From positions 1 to 42,153 of the forward strand of contig JAPPJZ010000069.1 in NCBI GenBank assembly GCA_028874365.1: a stretch of DNA of 42,153 nucleotides. Direction: 5' to 3'. This document shows positions 25,665 through 33,881 of the stretch, one piece after another. The position numbers were made by a program, and so were the translations under genes. A model generated the notes under the pieces. It was not told the DNA's origin and did no database searches. It saw nothing but the letters and a program-made list of their open reading frames with translations. The stretch's first letter is position 1. Every line of letters starts with the position of its first letter. Source of the stretch: Chloroflexota bacterium (GTDB taxonomy: Bacteria; Chloroflexota; Dehalococcoidia; Bin125).

Positions 25665-26498
25665 ATGGGGGCACATGGACGTGGATTTGACGTGAGTGTG
25701 GTCGCGGTCGCGAACCAGAAGGGAGGCGTCGGCAAAACGACGACCACGGTCAATCTGGCGGCGGCCGCGGCGGAGATGGGTCGGCGCACGCTGGTGATCG
25801 ATGCCGACGCGCAAGCCAACGCGACGTCCGCGCTCGGAGCCGACGCTTCCGGCGCTCACATCTACGACGCTCTGCTCGGTGAGATCCCGCTGAACCAGTG
25901 CATCGTTCCGACCGCGTGGGCCGCGCTCGACCTGGCTCCGTCCTCGATGGACCTGGTGGCTGCCGAGCTCGAGTTGGCCGGTCGGCCTCAGCGCGAGTTC
26001 GTCCTGCGCGGCGCGTTGTCGGCGGTGGCGGCGAGGTACGACCTGATCCTGATCGACTGCGGTCCGTCGTTGGGACTGATGACGCTGAACGCACTGGTCG
26101 CCTCGGACGCCGCGATCGCCCCGGTTCAGTGCGAGTACCTGGCGCTGGAGGGCCTGTCGGCGTTGCTAGAGACGATCCGGCGAGTGCAGATGCATCTGCA
26201 CCCCGGTTTGCAACTGCTTGGGGTCGTGGCGACCATGTACGACGGTAGGACGAGGTTGTCGCAGGATGTGGCAACGCAGTTGAAAGAGCATATCAGTTCT
26301 ACTTTTGAGACCATTATCCCACGATCGATTCGTCTGTCAGAGGCGCCGAGCCATCAGCGACCGATCATTGACTACGCGCCCCGGTCTCGGGGCGCAGAGG
26401 CGTATCGGGAGTTGGCGGGGGAGTTGTTGCTTCGCCTTTCCGAGATGCCTTCGTCGAGGTTGTACGCCAATCGTGTAGGGGATGGAGCCCTGACATGA
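25665..26498 (+). CDS. parA: Chromosome partitioning ATPase ParA (Soj)
   Basis: A P-loop ATPase of the ParA/MinD family, about 277 residues. The deviant Walker A motif KGGVGKTTT lies near the N-terminus (AVANQKGGVGKTTTTVN), with LVIDADAQAN (Walker A' region) and LILIDCGPSLGLMT (Walker B). It drives chromosome origin segregation by moving on the nucleoid in response to ParB-parS. ATG 25665 is the longest start; GTG at 25692 (MSVVAVANQKGG) is shorter and equally credible, as neither has a good ribosome binding site. It overlaps parB by 4 bases. Confidence 0.95.
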   Translation: MGAHGRGFDVSVVAVANQKGGVGKTTTTVNLAAAAAEMGRRTLVIDADAQANATSALGADASGAHIYDALLGEIPLNQCIVPTAWAALDLAPSSMDLVAAELELAGRPQREFVLRGALSAVAARYDLILIDCGPSLGLMTLNALVASDAAIAPVQCEYLALEGLSALLETIRRVQMHLHPGLQLLGVVATMYDGRTRLSQDVATQLKEHISSTFETIIPRSIRLSEAPSHQRPIIDYAPRSRGAEAYRELAGELLLRLSEMPSSRLYANRVGDGALT

Positions 26499-27475
26499 CG
26501 ACGCCGAAGCCGAATCTCGGATCGGTGCCTCGCGAGGACGGTGCGCCAGAGGCAGGTCGACCATGGAGCAGGGCAGCGGCGCGTCGAGGCCTAGGTCGGG
26601 GGCTGGACTCGTTGATTCCGAGTTCTTCGGACTTGACCAATGGCCAGACGAGGGCGCCGATCGGTTCGATATCAGCGAATCCAGCGCAGCCCCGACAGGA
26701 CTTCGACCAGGATCAACTTGAGGAACTGGCTTCCAGCATCCGCGAGCATGGGGTCCTGCAGCCGCTGCTCGTTCGGCCGAACGAATCAGGTGGATACGAC
26801 TTGATCGCGGGCGAGCGGCGCTGGCGCGCGGCCGGTCTGGCTGGCCTGGAGATGGTCCCGATCGTAGTCCAGGAGGGCGCGGGCGATGATGAGCACGAGA
26901 GTCTGACCCTGGCCCTGGTCGAGAACGTCCAGCGCATGGATCTGAATCCGATCGAGCTGGCGAAGGCATTCGAGCAACTGGGTGACGCGGGATGGACGCA
27001 ACAGCGGATCGCCACGCAGGTCGGCAAGAGCCGGGCTTCGGTTGCGAACCTGGTGAGGCTGTTGCAGTTGCCGGAATCGGCGCAGCGCTTGGTCGCTGGC
27101 GGTTCGCTCAGCGAAGGCCACGGCCGCGCCCTGTTGCCGGCGCCGATGTCGGAGCGTCCGTCCCTGGCCGAGCGAGCGGTCGAGCGCGGCTGGACGGTAC
27201 GTCAGCTGGAGGACACGGTTCGCAAGCTGACCGAGCCTGAGATCCAGGGGAGCTCTGAGGTGACCGAACCGTCGCCGCTGGTTCCAGGCGTGGCGCAGCG
27301 ACTTGAAGCCGCGCTGGGCACGAAAGTGGAAGTCCGCGTCGGCCGCAACGGTGCCGGCGGCGGCGGTCGGATCGTGGTGCACTGGTATGACGAGGAGCAA
27401 CTCGACGCGCTTGCGGCTCAGATCAGTGGATCGCTGAGCGACGACGAGGACGCCGCCGAGTCATTCGGCATCTGA
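26495..27475 (+). CDS. parB: Chromosome partitioning protein ParB (Spo0J)
   Basis: 326 residues. The N-terminal LGRGLDSLIPSS and ANPAQPR are typical of chromosomal ParB. The CTP-binding motif appears as LIAGERRWRAA, followed by LVENVQRMDLNPIE; the central helix-turn-helix includes TQQRIATQVGKSRASVANLV. The C-terminal 80 residues form the dimer domain. It should bind the parS site at 22287-22302 and clamp on DNA with CTP. The start overlaps the parA stop, giving a coupled parAB operon. It is convergent with ricT, 5 bases apart. Confidence 0.96.
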   Translation: MTTPKPNLGSVPREDGAPEAGRPWSRAAARRGLGRGLDSLIPSSSDLTNGQTRAPIGSISANPAQPRQDFDQDQLEELASSIREHGVLQPLLVRPNESGGYDLIAGERRWRAAGLAGLEMVPIVVQEGAGDDEHESLTLALVENVQRMDLNPIELAKAFEQLGDAGWTQQRIATQVGKSRASVANLVRLLQLPESAQRLVAGGSLSEGHGRALLPAPMSERPSLAERAVERGWTVRQLEDTVRKLTEPEIQGSSEVTEPSPLVPGVAQRLEAALGTKVEVRVGRNGAGGGGRIVVHWYDEEQLDALAAQISGSLSDDEDAAESFGI

Positions 27476-27480
27476 CGAGG

Positions 27481-28839
27481 CTACTCAGGCGGCGTGGAGT
27501 CCTCGCCGGGCTGGTTGACGGCGCGCCGAGAGCGACGCCGCCGGCGGCGAGAACGCCGGCCATCGCCCTCGGGCCGCTGCAGCGGAGCACTGGTCTCACC
27601 CGATGACGCATCGGATTGTTGCTGGTTGACGACCTGCGCCTTGCGCCGCCTCCGTCGTCTTGACGGCCGGTTGCTGGGGCTCTCTCCGGTCGCCTCCGGT
27701 TGCTCGCTCGACTGGGTTGCGGCGGACTCGTCGCTTCGCCCGTCGGACTGGGACTCCGCTTTTGACTGGCGTGATCGGCGACGCTTGCGCCGTTGCCCCG
27801 GTTTGCGATCCGAGTCGCTCGGTTCCGATCCGGGCGCTGGAGCGGCTGCTTCGCGCAGCGCCGCGGCCCGTTCTTCGTCCTCTTTGCGGTAGCGTTCGGC
27901 ATCGACGAGAGCCTGATTGGGAGCGTCCTCGGTCCGCACGGCGAGGCCGATTTCGTCGGCCGGCACATCGACGCGCTGCGGATGATCGTCGAGCGCGATA
28001 GTCACCTTCTGCTGGAGCACGTTGAGCTTAATCACCTTACCCATACCGGCGGGCGTACTGACGCGCTTGCCGACGCGAGGTAGGGAGCCGCGCATCTCGC
28101 GGTAGACCTCGTGCTCGAAGGTGAGGCAGCAGAGCAGGCGGCCGCAGACGCCGGAGATGCTGTCGGGGTTGAGCGAGAGGTCCTGGTCCTTGGCCACCCG
28201 AATGCCCACGTGAGGGAAGTCGGTCATCCAGCTCGAGCAGCAGAGTCGCAGTCCGCAGATGTCGTAGCCGTCTACCAAGCTGGCGCGTTCTCTCTGGTTG
28301 GCCTGTTGCATGTTCAGGCGGACGTCGTACTTGTCCTGTACGTCGTCCAGCATCTGTCGGAAGTCGACATGATCGGGCGCCTGGAACCAGGCCGTGCCGC
28401 GGTCACCGTCGAGGTTCAACTCGATTGCGACTGGATAGAGGCCAAGGTCGTCCCGCACAGCGGTTGAGCGCATGTCCTGCAGAATCTGATCGGCGCGCTC
28501 GGCTTGCTGCGAGGCGCGCTCGCGGTCCTCGCCATCTGCGATGCGGACGATCGGACGGACGTCGCGAGGGATTTCCTGGGTCGGCGCATCGTCGTCGGGG
28601 ACGGTGACGACCCGGGCGAGTTGGTCTCCGCGGGCGCGGTCGACCACGACGTAGTCGCCCATGAAGACGCGGCCGCGCGGTGCGGAAAAGTGGTAGATGC
28701 GCGAGGCCTCGCGGATGCGGATGCCGATGACGACGCGTTCGTCCTCTGTCGACTGTGGCTCGGACGTACAGGCAGGGTCGTCAGCAGGCGTCTCTGATGT
28801 GGTCTGAGAAGTTGAACCGTCGTCGGATACTTGATTCAT
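27481..28839 (-). CDS. ricT: PSP1 domain protein (RicT/YaaT-like)
   Basis: 452 residues. The middle (about 60-290) is a PSP1 domain with the family's cysteine clusters CGLRLCCSSW and CGRLLCCLTFE, which in Bacillus RicT (YaaT) take part in an Fe-S-containing RicAFT complex that modulates RNase Y processing. The first 35 residues are acidic and disordered. The C-terminal 140 residues are a disordered tail with four Arg clusters (for example RRKRRRSRQ, RRSRRRRRRSRRA), much longer than in Bacillus and suggestive of RNA or ribosome contact. It overlaps the holB stop by 4 bases; holB-yaaT adjacency is also found in Firmicutes. Confidence 0.9.
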   Translation of the reverse strand: MNQVSDDGSTSQTTSETPADDPACTSEPQSTEDERVVIGIRIREASRIYHFSAPRGRVFMGDYVVVDRARGDQLARVVTVPDDDAPTQEIPRDVRPIVRIADGEDRERASQQAERADQILQDMRSTAVRDDLGLYPVAIELNLDGDRGTAWFQAPDHVDFRQMLDDVQDKYDVRLNMQQANQRERASLVDGYDICGLRLCCSSWMTDFPHVGIRVAKDQDLSLNPDSISGVCGRLLCCLTFEHEVYREMRGSLPRVGKRVSTPAGMGKVIKLNVLQQKVTIALDDHPQRVDVPADEIGLAVRTEDAPNQALVDAERYRKEDEERAAALREAAAPAPGSEPSDSDRKPGQRRKRRRSRQSKAESQSDGRSDESAATQSSEQPEATGESPSNRPSRRRRRRKAQVVNQQQSDASSGETSAPLQRPEGDGRRSRRRRRRSRRAVNQPGEDSTPPE

Positions 28840-29951
28840 GGGGACTCCCTGGGGACCGGGATGTTGAGTAGCAGCACATCAAGCGCGAGTCGGGCGTTGA
28901 CGCCTCGTCGGACAAGGGCGCGAGTGCGTTGAATCATCTCCAGAAACTGGCTGGTCTGCCCTTGATCGTACAGGGCCGCGATCCGCTGGATGCGTTCGCG
29001 TTGCGAGAGGTGGATCAGGCCTTCGGACTGTTCGGTCTGCTGCAACCAGAGGTCGCGCCACCAATCGGTCCACGCTTCAAGGATAAGTTCGACATTGGCG
29101 ACGCTCTGTGGCGTCGCAGCGCGGCCGACGAGCTGCTCCGACCAGTTCAGGCGCTCGGCCCGATCCGACTCGGCGATTCGCACAGCGTCGTCGATCTGAG
29201 CGGCGCGAAGCGTGACGGGGTCGCCCTCGCGGAGGTTGACCTGGAGCCAGCCCGGCCGACCGCGGGCGAGTCGACCGAGTTCCGCCCGGCGCTGCGGATC
29301 GTCGGGCAAGCTGACGTCTTCAGATTGTGACCATCGATCGACCCAAGCGTCGAGTTGCCGAGGTGCCAACGGGGAGAGGGTGAGCGTCCTGCACCTCGAG
29401 CGGATCGTCTCTGGGAGTTCGGCTGCGCGTGCGGTCAGGAGGATGAAGTGCACGCCGCTTGGCGGTTCTTCGAGGGTCTTGAGAAAGGCGTCGGCCGCCT
29501 CGGGCGTGAGCGCGTCGGCAGGGGTGATAACGAAGATGCGACGGTCGGCCTCGAACGGCGCGAGATTGGCTGCGCGTTCGATCCGTCGGACAATGCAGAT
29601 TCCGATCCGGCGCGAGTTGCGGTGGTCATGGTCGGTCTCGATGCACAGAGCGCCGGGGGTGACCACTTCGACATCGGTGTGCTGCGGCTCGATCATCGGC
29701 TGGGACGGGTCGTGCAGGCGTCGGCAGTTGCGGCACGCACGGCATGGGCCGCTGGATGACGGAACGTCTGAATCGCAGAGCATCGCCTGCGCTGCGCGGA
29801 TAGCGAGGTCGCGCTTGCCTACGCCGATTGGACCGGTGATCAGCAGGGCATGAGGCAGGCGGTCCGATTCAAGCATCGCGGTCAGGGTTCGGCAGGCGAG
29901 GGAAGCGGCGTGCGGCCCCCAGTCACCGACGGGCTGCGCGGAAGCGGTCAT
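28836..29951 (-). CDS. holB: DNA polymerase III delta-prime-like subunit
   Basis: A 371-residue AAA+ clamp-loader subunit. It shows a Walker A region GPIGVGKRDLAI, a zinc-module cysteine pattern in CRACRNCRRLHDP, the FVITPADALTPEAADAFLKT segment with LEEPPSGVHFILLT, and the sensor/SRC motif IRSRCRTL. The delta-prime subunit is part of the clamp loader that places the sliding clamp on DNA. The gene overlaps lysA upstream (one base) and ricT downstream (4 bases), so it is translated from one polycistronic message. Insert-like residues around PQHTDVEVVTPG are ordinary for the family. Confidence 0.9.
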   Translation of the reverse strand: MTASAQPVGDWGPHAASLACRTLTAMLESDRLPHALLITGPIGVGKRDLAIRAAQAMLCDSDVPSSSGPCRACRNCRRLHDPSQPMIEPQHTDVEVVTPGALCIETDHDHRNSRRIGICIVRRIERAANLAPFEADRRIFVITPADALTPEAADAFLKTLEEPPSGVHFILLTARAAELPETIRSRCRTLTLSPLAPRQLDAWVDRWSQSEDVSLPDDPQRRAELGRLARGRPGWLQVNLREGDPVTLRAAQIDDAVRIAESDRAERLNWSEQLVGRAATPQSVANVELILEAWTDWWRDLWLQQTEQSEGLIHLSQRERIQRIAALYDQGQTSQFLEMIQRTRALVRRGVNARLALDVLLLNIPVPRESP

Positions 29952-31291
29952 CAGAGTTCAAGATGTAGCAGATCGTCGAGCGTCTGGCGTCGCCGGACGA
30001 GACGCGCGTCGCCGTCGTTGACCATGACGATGGCGGGGCGGAGCGAGAGGTTGTAGTTACTCTCCATCGCGATCTGGTAGGCGCCGCTGGCAGGGATGGC
30101 AATCAATTCGCCCAGTTGCAGTGTGGGCAGTTGCGCGTCGCGGACGAGGACATCGCCGGACTCGCAGAACTTGCCCGCGATGGTCGCGGTCAAGCTGGGT
30201 ACGGTGTTCATCTGCTCGGCTGCGGCTGCCTCGTACTTCGATTCGTACATGGCGGGGCGGATGTTATCGGACATGCCGCCGTCGACCGTGACGTAGTCGC
30301 GTGTCTCGGGGATGTGCTTGCGGCTGACGACGGAGTAGAGCGCAAGTCCGGCGCGGCCGACGACGGAACGCCCCGGTTCGATGTGGACATCGGGCATCGG
30401 CAACCCATGGGTGTCGCAGGCGGTGTGGATCGATTCGGCGATCTGTACGGCGTAGTTTTCGGTTGCGGGCGCCACGCGGTCGGCGGTGTAGGTCAGTGCC
30501 ATTCCGCCGCCGGGCGAGAATTCGCGCCATTCGTAGCCGTGACGTTGCTTCATCTCGGCTGCGAACTCGCCGATCGTGGCGATGCCGTCTGCATAAGGTT
30601 CGAGGTTGAACAGCGGCGAGCCGAGGTGGATGTGGAAGCCGGTGACGTCGAGGAAGGGCGCCTCGAGCGCTCGAACGAGGGCGGCTTCGGCCTGACCGGA
30701 GGGCAGTGGGAAGCCAAATTTGCTGTCGCGTAGACCAGTGGTGGTCTTGGCGTGGGTCTGCGCGTCGACGCCGGGGGTGATGCGCAGCATGATTCGCTGC
30801 TCGGAGGCTCGTTCGCGAGTGAGTTGGTCGAGCACCGTCAATTCGTCGTCGTTGTCGACGATGATCCTGCCGACGCCTGAGCTGAGGGCGTATTCGAGCT
30901 CCTCCGGCGTTTTGCCGTTGCCGTGGAAGGCGATGTGATCCGGATCCATGCCGCCGGCGATTGCGACGTGCAGTTCGCCGGCGGAGACCACGTCGAGGCC
31001 GAAGCCTTCCTCGACCAGCAGCGCGGTCAGGGCCGGGCTGAGCCAGGCTTTGCCGGCGTAGTGCGCGCGGGCGCCGGGCAGATGCGCCTGGAAGTCGCGC
31101 AGGTAGTCGCGACAGGTCTGTCGAATGGTGTGCTCGTCGTAGACATAGAGCGGCGTGCCGAAGGCGCCGGCGAGATCGCGGACACTGCAGCCGCCGAGTT
31201 GCAGCACGCCGGCAGCGTTGGCTCGGGCCGTCAGCGGCAGCACGTCTCCGAGCGCATCGATTGGCGCCGCGTTCGTGATGGCGTTGGTCAT
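29951..31291 (-). CDS. lysA: Diaminopimelate decarboxylase
   Basis: 446 residues, a fold-type III PLP enzyme that converts meso-diaminopimelate to lysine, the last lysine-biosynthesis step. ARAHYAGKAWLSP carries the PLP lysine; FHIHLGSP, GGGMAL and HIEPGRSVVGRAG are the phosphate-binding and substrate loops; GKFCESGDVL contains the active-site cysteine of the partner subunit. Near the N-terminus FGTPLYVYDEHTIR is typical. AGG lies about 8 bases upstream of the ATG at 31291. It heads the lysA-holB-ricT transcription unit and diverges from the gene at 31351. Confidence 0.95.
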   Translation of the reverse strand: MTNAITNAAPIDALGDVLPLTARANAAGVLQLGGCSVRDLAGAFGTPLYVYDEHTIRQTCRDYLRDFQAHLPGARAHYAGKAWLSPALTALLVEEGFGLDVVSAGELHVAIAGGMDPDHIAFHGNGKTPEELEYALSSGVGRIIVDNDDELTVLDQLTRERASEQRIMLRITPGVDAQTHAKTTTGLRDSKFGFPLPSGQAEAALVRALEAPFLDVTGFHIHLGSPLFNLEPYADGIATIGEFAAEMKQRHGYEWREFSPGGGMALTYTADRVAPATENYAVQIAESIHTACDTHGLPMPDVHIEPGRSVVGRAGLALYSVVSRKHIPETRDYVTVDGGMSDNIRPAMYESKYEAAAAEQMNTVPSLTATIAGKFCESGDVLVRDAQLPTLQLGELIAIPASGAYQIAMESNYNLSLRPAIVMVNDGDARLVRRRQTLDDLLHLEL

Positions 31292-31350
31292 GAATGCACC
31301 TGTCGGCTGGCTAGACTGCTTGAGGAACCGCTGACTGACGGGAGCTCGTC

Positions 31351-32070
31351 ATGAGTATGGAGTTGCACGCGGAATCGCGTCTGTTGCGAGTGTATTCGCG
31401 GGTGGTGGTAATGCAGATGTCGTGGGGCCCGTTCGAGAACAACGCGTTTGTGCTGGTTGACAAAGGCACGGGCGATGCGGCGATCATCGACGCGGTCGCG
31501 CAGCATGAACTGGTCATGGCCGGCGTCGAACAGTCGGGCGCGACGCCGAAGATGGTCCTGTTTACGCATTCGCACCCCGATCACATCAAGTCGTACCACG
31601 AGTTGCGTGAGCGGTTGGGAGCCAATGTGCCGTACTACATGCATGTCTCGGATACAGTCGCCGACGAGCAGCATCCGTGGTTGGAGACGGACCTCGATGT
31701 CGACATTCATCTGCAGGGGGGCGAAACCATCCTGCTGGGCGACAACGAGCTTGAAGTGTTGCACACGCCCGGACATACAACCGGTTCCGTCTCCTACTAC
31801 ATCGCAGATCCCGACGACCCGTACTGTGTGGTCGGAGATACGCTGTTCCCGGGCGGTCCCGGGAACACCCGTGGAATGCCGCAGGTGACGCAGGAGGTGC
31901 GCTCGATCGTGACCAAGCTCTACCCGCTGCCGGAGGACACGCTGACGTTCAACGGTCACGGCGATGACACGACGATTGGCGCGTCGATCGACGAGTTCGT
32001 CAAGGGCGCGATGGGGCACACGATCGTGCGCGACGACGCATCTGGCGACACGACCTGGGGCGCGGAGTAG
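31351..32070 (+). CDS. Metallo-beta-lactamase-fold hydrolase
   Basis: 239 residues with the metal motif THSHPDHI (about 71-78), a second His in HTPGHTTGSVSYY, an Asp in CVVGDTLF and a terminal His in FNGHGDDT, the order of glyoxalase II-like hydrolases. The exact substrate cannot be told. The ATG at 31351 follows GGGAG 6 bases upstream. The stop (TAG at 32068-32070) overlaps the GTG start of the M16 peptidase by one base, so the two are translationally coupled. Confidence 0.92.
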   Translation: MSMELHAESRLLRVYSRVVVMQMSWGPFENNAFVLVDKGTGDAAIIDAVAQHELVMAGVEQSGATPKMVLFTHSHPDHIKSYHELRERLGANVPYYMHVSDTVADEQHPWLETDLDVDIHLQGGETILLGDNELEVLHTPGHTTGSVSYYIADPDDPYCVVGDTLFPGGPGNTRGMPQVTQEVRSIVTKLYPLPEDTLTFNGHGDDTTIGASIDEFVKGAMGHTIVRDDASGDTTWGAE

Positions 32071-33362
32071 TGGTGGCCCCAGCGGACGACGGGGACGGCA
32101 CGCCTCGGATTGCAGTTCTGGATAACGGACTTCGGGTGCTGTGCGCGCCGATGGCGTCGGCGCGTTCGGCTTCGGTCTCGCTCTACGTCGGCGCGGGCTC
32201 TCAGTACGAACGCGACGAACTCGCGGGTGTTTCTCATATGGTCGAGCACTGCGTGTTCAAAGGCTCTGAGCTGCATCCGTCGGCGGCCGACATTTCCACC
32301 GCGATCGAAGGTGTCGGCGGCTACATCAATGCCGGCACCGATCGGGAACTGACGGTCTACTACGCCAAAGTGCCCGGTCCTGACTGGGAGACGGCCGTTG
32401 ACGTGATTGTCGACATGGTGTCGCGCCCCCAGCTCAAGCGGGAAGAGCTTGAGAAGGAGCGTTCGGTCATCCTTGAGGAACTGGCCCAGGTGGAGGACTC
32501 TCCGTATCAGTTGGTGTCCGAGTTGTTGTCGGAAGTGTTGTGGCGGGGGACGCCGCTGGGCCGCGACATCGCCGGCACGCCTGAGTCGGTGCGGTCGATT
32601 CCATACGAAGATGCGGTGTCCTATTGGCAAACTCAGTACTCCCCGGGCAACGCCCTGGTGTCGTTGGCGGGCGATATCGATCCTGACGCGGTGTTGGCAC
32701 GGATCTCGGAGCTGACTGCGAGCTGGTCGCCGGTGGAGGCAGAGGTACGGCGGGATGCGCCGCTATGCAGCGACGGGGCGCGCGTCTCGGTACGAATCAA
32801 AGACACGGAGCAGGCGCAGATCAGCATTGGCCTGCCCGCGCTGACATCGCGGCATCCTGATCGTCATGCGCTGGGACTACTGACGGCGATGCTGGGCGAC
32901 GGAATGAGTTCACGGCTGTTCCTCAAGGTGAGGGAAGAGTTAGGACTAGTGTACGACGTTCACGCGTCGTTGGCGCTGCTGCGGGACTCGGGCGTGTTGC
33001 AGGTGTCAATGGGCGTCGATCCGGAGAACGTCGAAGAGGCGTTGCGAGCGACTCTGGGCGAGTTGTCGCGCATGCGTGACGGGGTGCCCGAGGAGGAGTT
33101 GCAGCGTGCTCGCAGGTTGGCCGCGGGCCGGATGCTGATGGGGATGGAGGATTCGCGGGCGGTCTCGGCGTGGAATGGGGGCCAGGCGCTGCTGCACGAT
33201 GAGGTGAAATCGGTTGACGAGGTGAATGAGCGATACCAGGCCGTGACGACCGAGGACATCGAGCGGTTGGCCACCGAATATCTGCGTGAGGACGAGCTGC
33301 GGTTGGCGGTGGTCGGACCATCGGGCGAGGCGGAACGGCTCCGGGAACTGCTTCGGTTCTAG
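32070..33362 (+). CDS. M16 family zinc peptidase
   Basis: 430 residues, about the length of a single-chain M16 member. The inverted zinc motif HMVEH is at 56-60, with the distal glutamate in ERSVILEEL about 75 residues later. The C-terminal half has the typical R/Y region (LFLKVREELGLVYDVHASL). Such proteases cleave small unfolded peptides; bacterial members next to other genes often process signal peptides or peptide products. The GTG at 32070 overlaps the previous stop, so it may work with the hydrolase upstream. Confidence 0.93.
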   Translation: MVAPADDGDGTPRIAVLDNGLRVLCAPMASARSASVSLYVGAGSQYERDELAGVSHMVEHCVFKGSELHPSAADISTAIEGVGGYINAGTDRELTVYYAKVPGPDWETAVDVIVDMVSRPQLKREELEKERSVILEELAQVEDSPYQLVSELLSEVLWRGTPLGRDIAGTPESVRSIPYEDAVSYWQTQYSPGNALVSLAGDIDPDAVLARISELTASWSPVEAEVRRDAPLCSDGARVSVRIKDTEQAQISIGLPALTSRHPDRHALGLLTAMLGDGMSSRLFLKVREELGLVYDVHASLALLRDSGVLQVSMGVDPENVEEALRATLGELSRMRDGVPEEELQRARRLAAGRMLMGMEDSRAVSAWNGGQALLHDEVKSVDEVNERYQAVTTEDIERLATEYLREDELRLAVVGPSGEAERLRELLRF

Positions 33363-33379
33363 TCCGATCGGCATCCGTG

Positions 33380-33859
33380 TCAGTCGACCTGATGGAGGAG
33401 GGCTCGGAGGTGGTTGATTTCGCCGGCGTGGTAGACGTCGTGTACGGCGATGGCATCGAGGATGCGCCGGGTCTCCCACTCTTCGCCCCAGTAGGTGGGG
33501 CGCTTGGCGACGAGCTCGTCGTCGTCGCGTAGGTCATTGACGGCCTGGATCACCTGGGCGTGGGCCGCTTCGAGCCAGTCGAGCAGGTCCTCGAACGACG
33601 CTTCACTGACCGGCTCTTCCTGATCCCAGGTGTTCCAGAAGGTGGCGGTGGCGTCGCCGAAGGCGTGGTTGGCGTGCATGAATTTGACCGCGGCGCAATG
33701 GATGATCAGGTCGCGCATGGTGCGGCCGCCGCCGGGCACGACCTCGTCCAGGTCGTCGGTGGTGACCGAGGAGAGATTTTGGACCAGGGAGTGTTCTTTC
33801 TTTTCCTGGAATGATTGATTGAGGCTCCATATGAGATGTTCGAGAACTTCTCGGGACAT
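33380..33859 (-). CDS. DinB-like four-helix bundle protein
   Basis: 159 residues of the DinB/YfiT superfamily. The metal-binding histidines are seen as MRDLIIHCAA (about 48-57) and AIAVHDVYHAGEI (about 138-150), the latter being the characteristic HxxxHxGEI-type ending. Members include thiol-dependent transferases (mycothiol/bacillithiol) and many of unknown role. It follows the radical SAM gene by 22 bases on the same strand. No ribosome binding site is obvious at 33859; AGAGG is 15 bases upstream. Confidence 0.85.
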   Translation of the reverse strand: MSREVLEHLIWSLNQSFQEKKEHSLVQNLSSVTTDDLDEVVPGGGRTMRDLIIHCAAVKFMHANHAFGDATATFWNTWDQEEPVSEASFEDLLDWLEAAHAQVIQAVNDLRDDDELVAKRPTYWGEEWETRRILDAIAVHDVYHAGEINHLRALLHQVD

Positions 33860-33881
33860 GACGTCGTCGGCCTCTTTTTCC

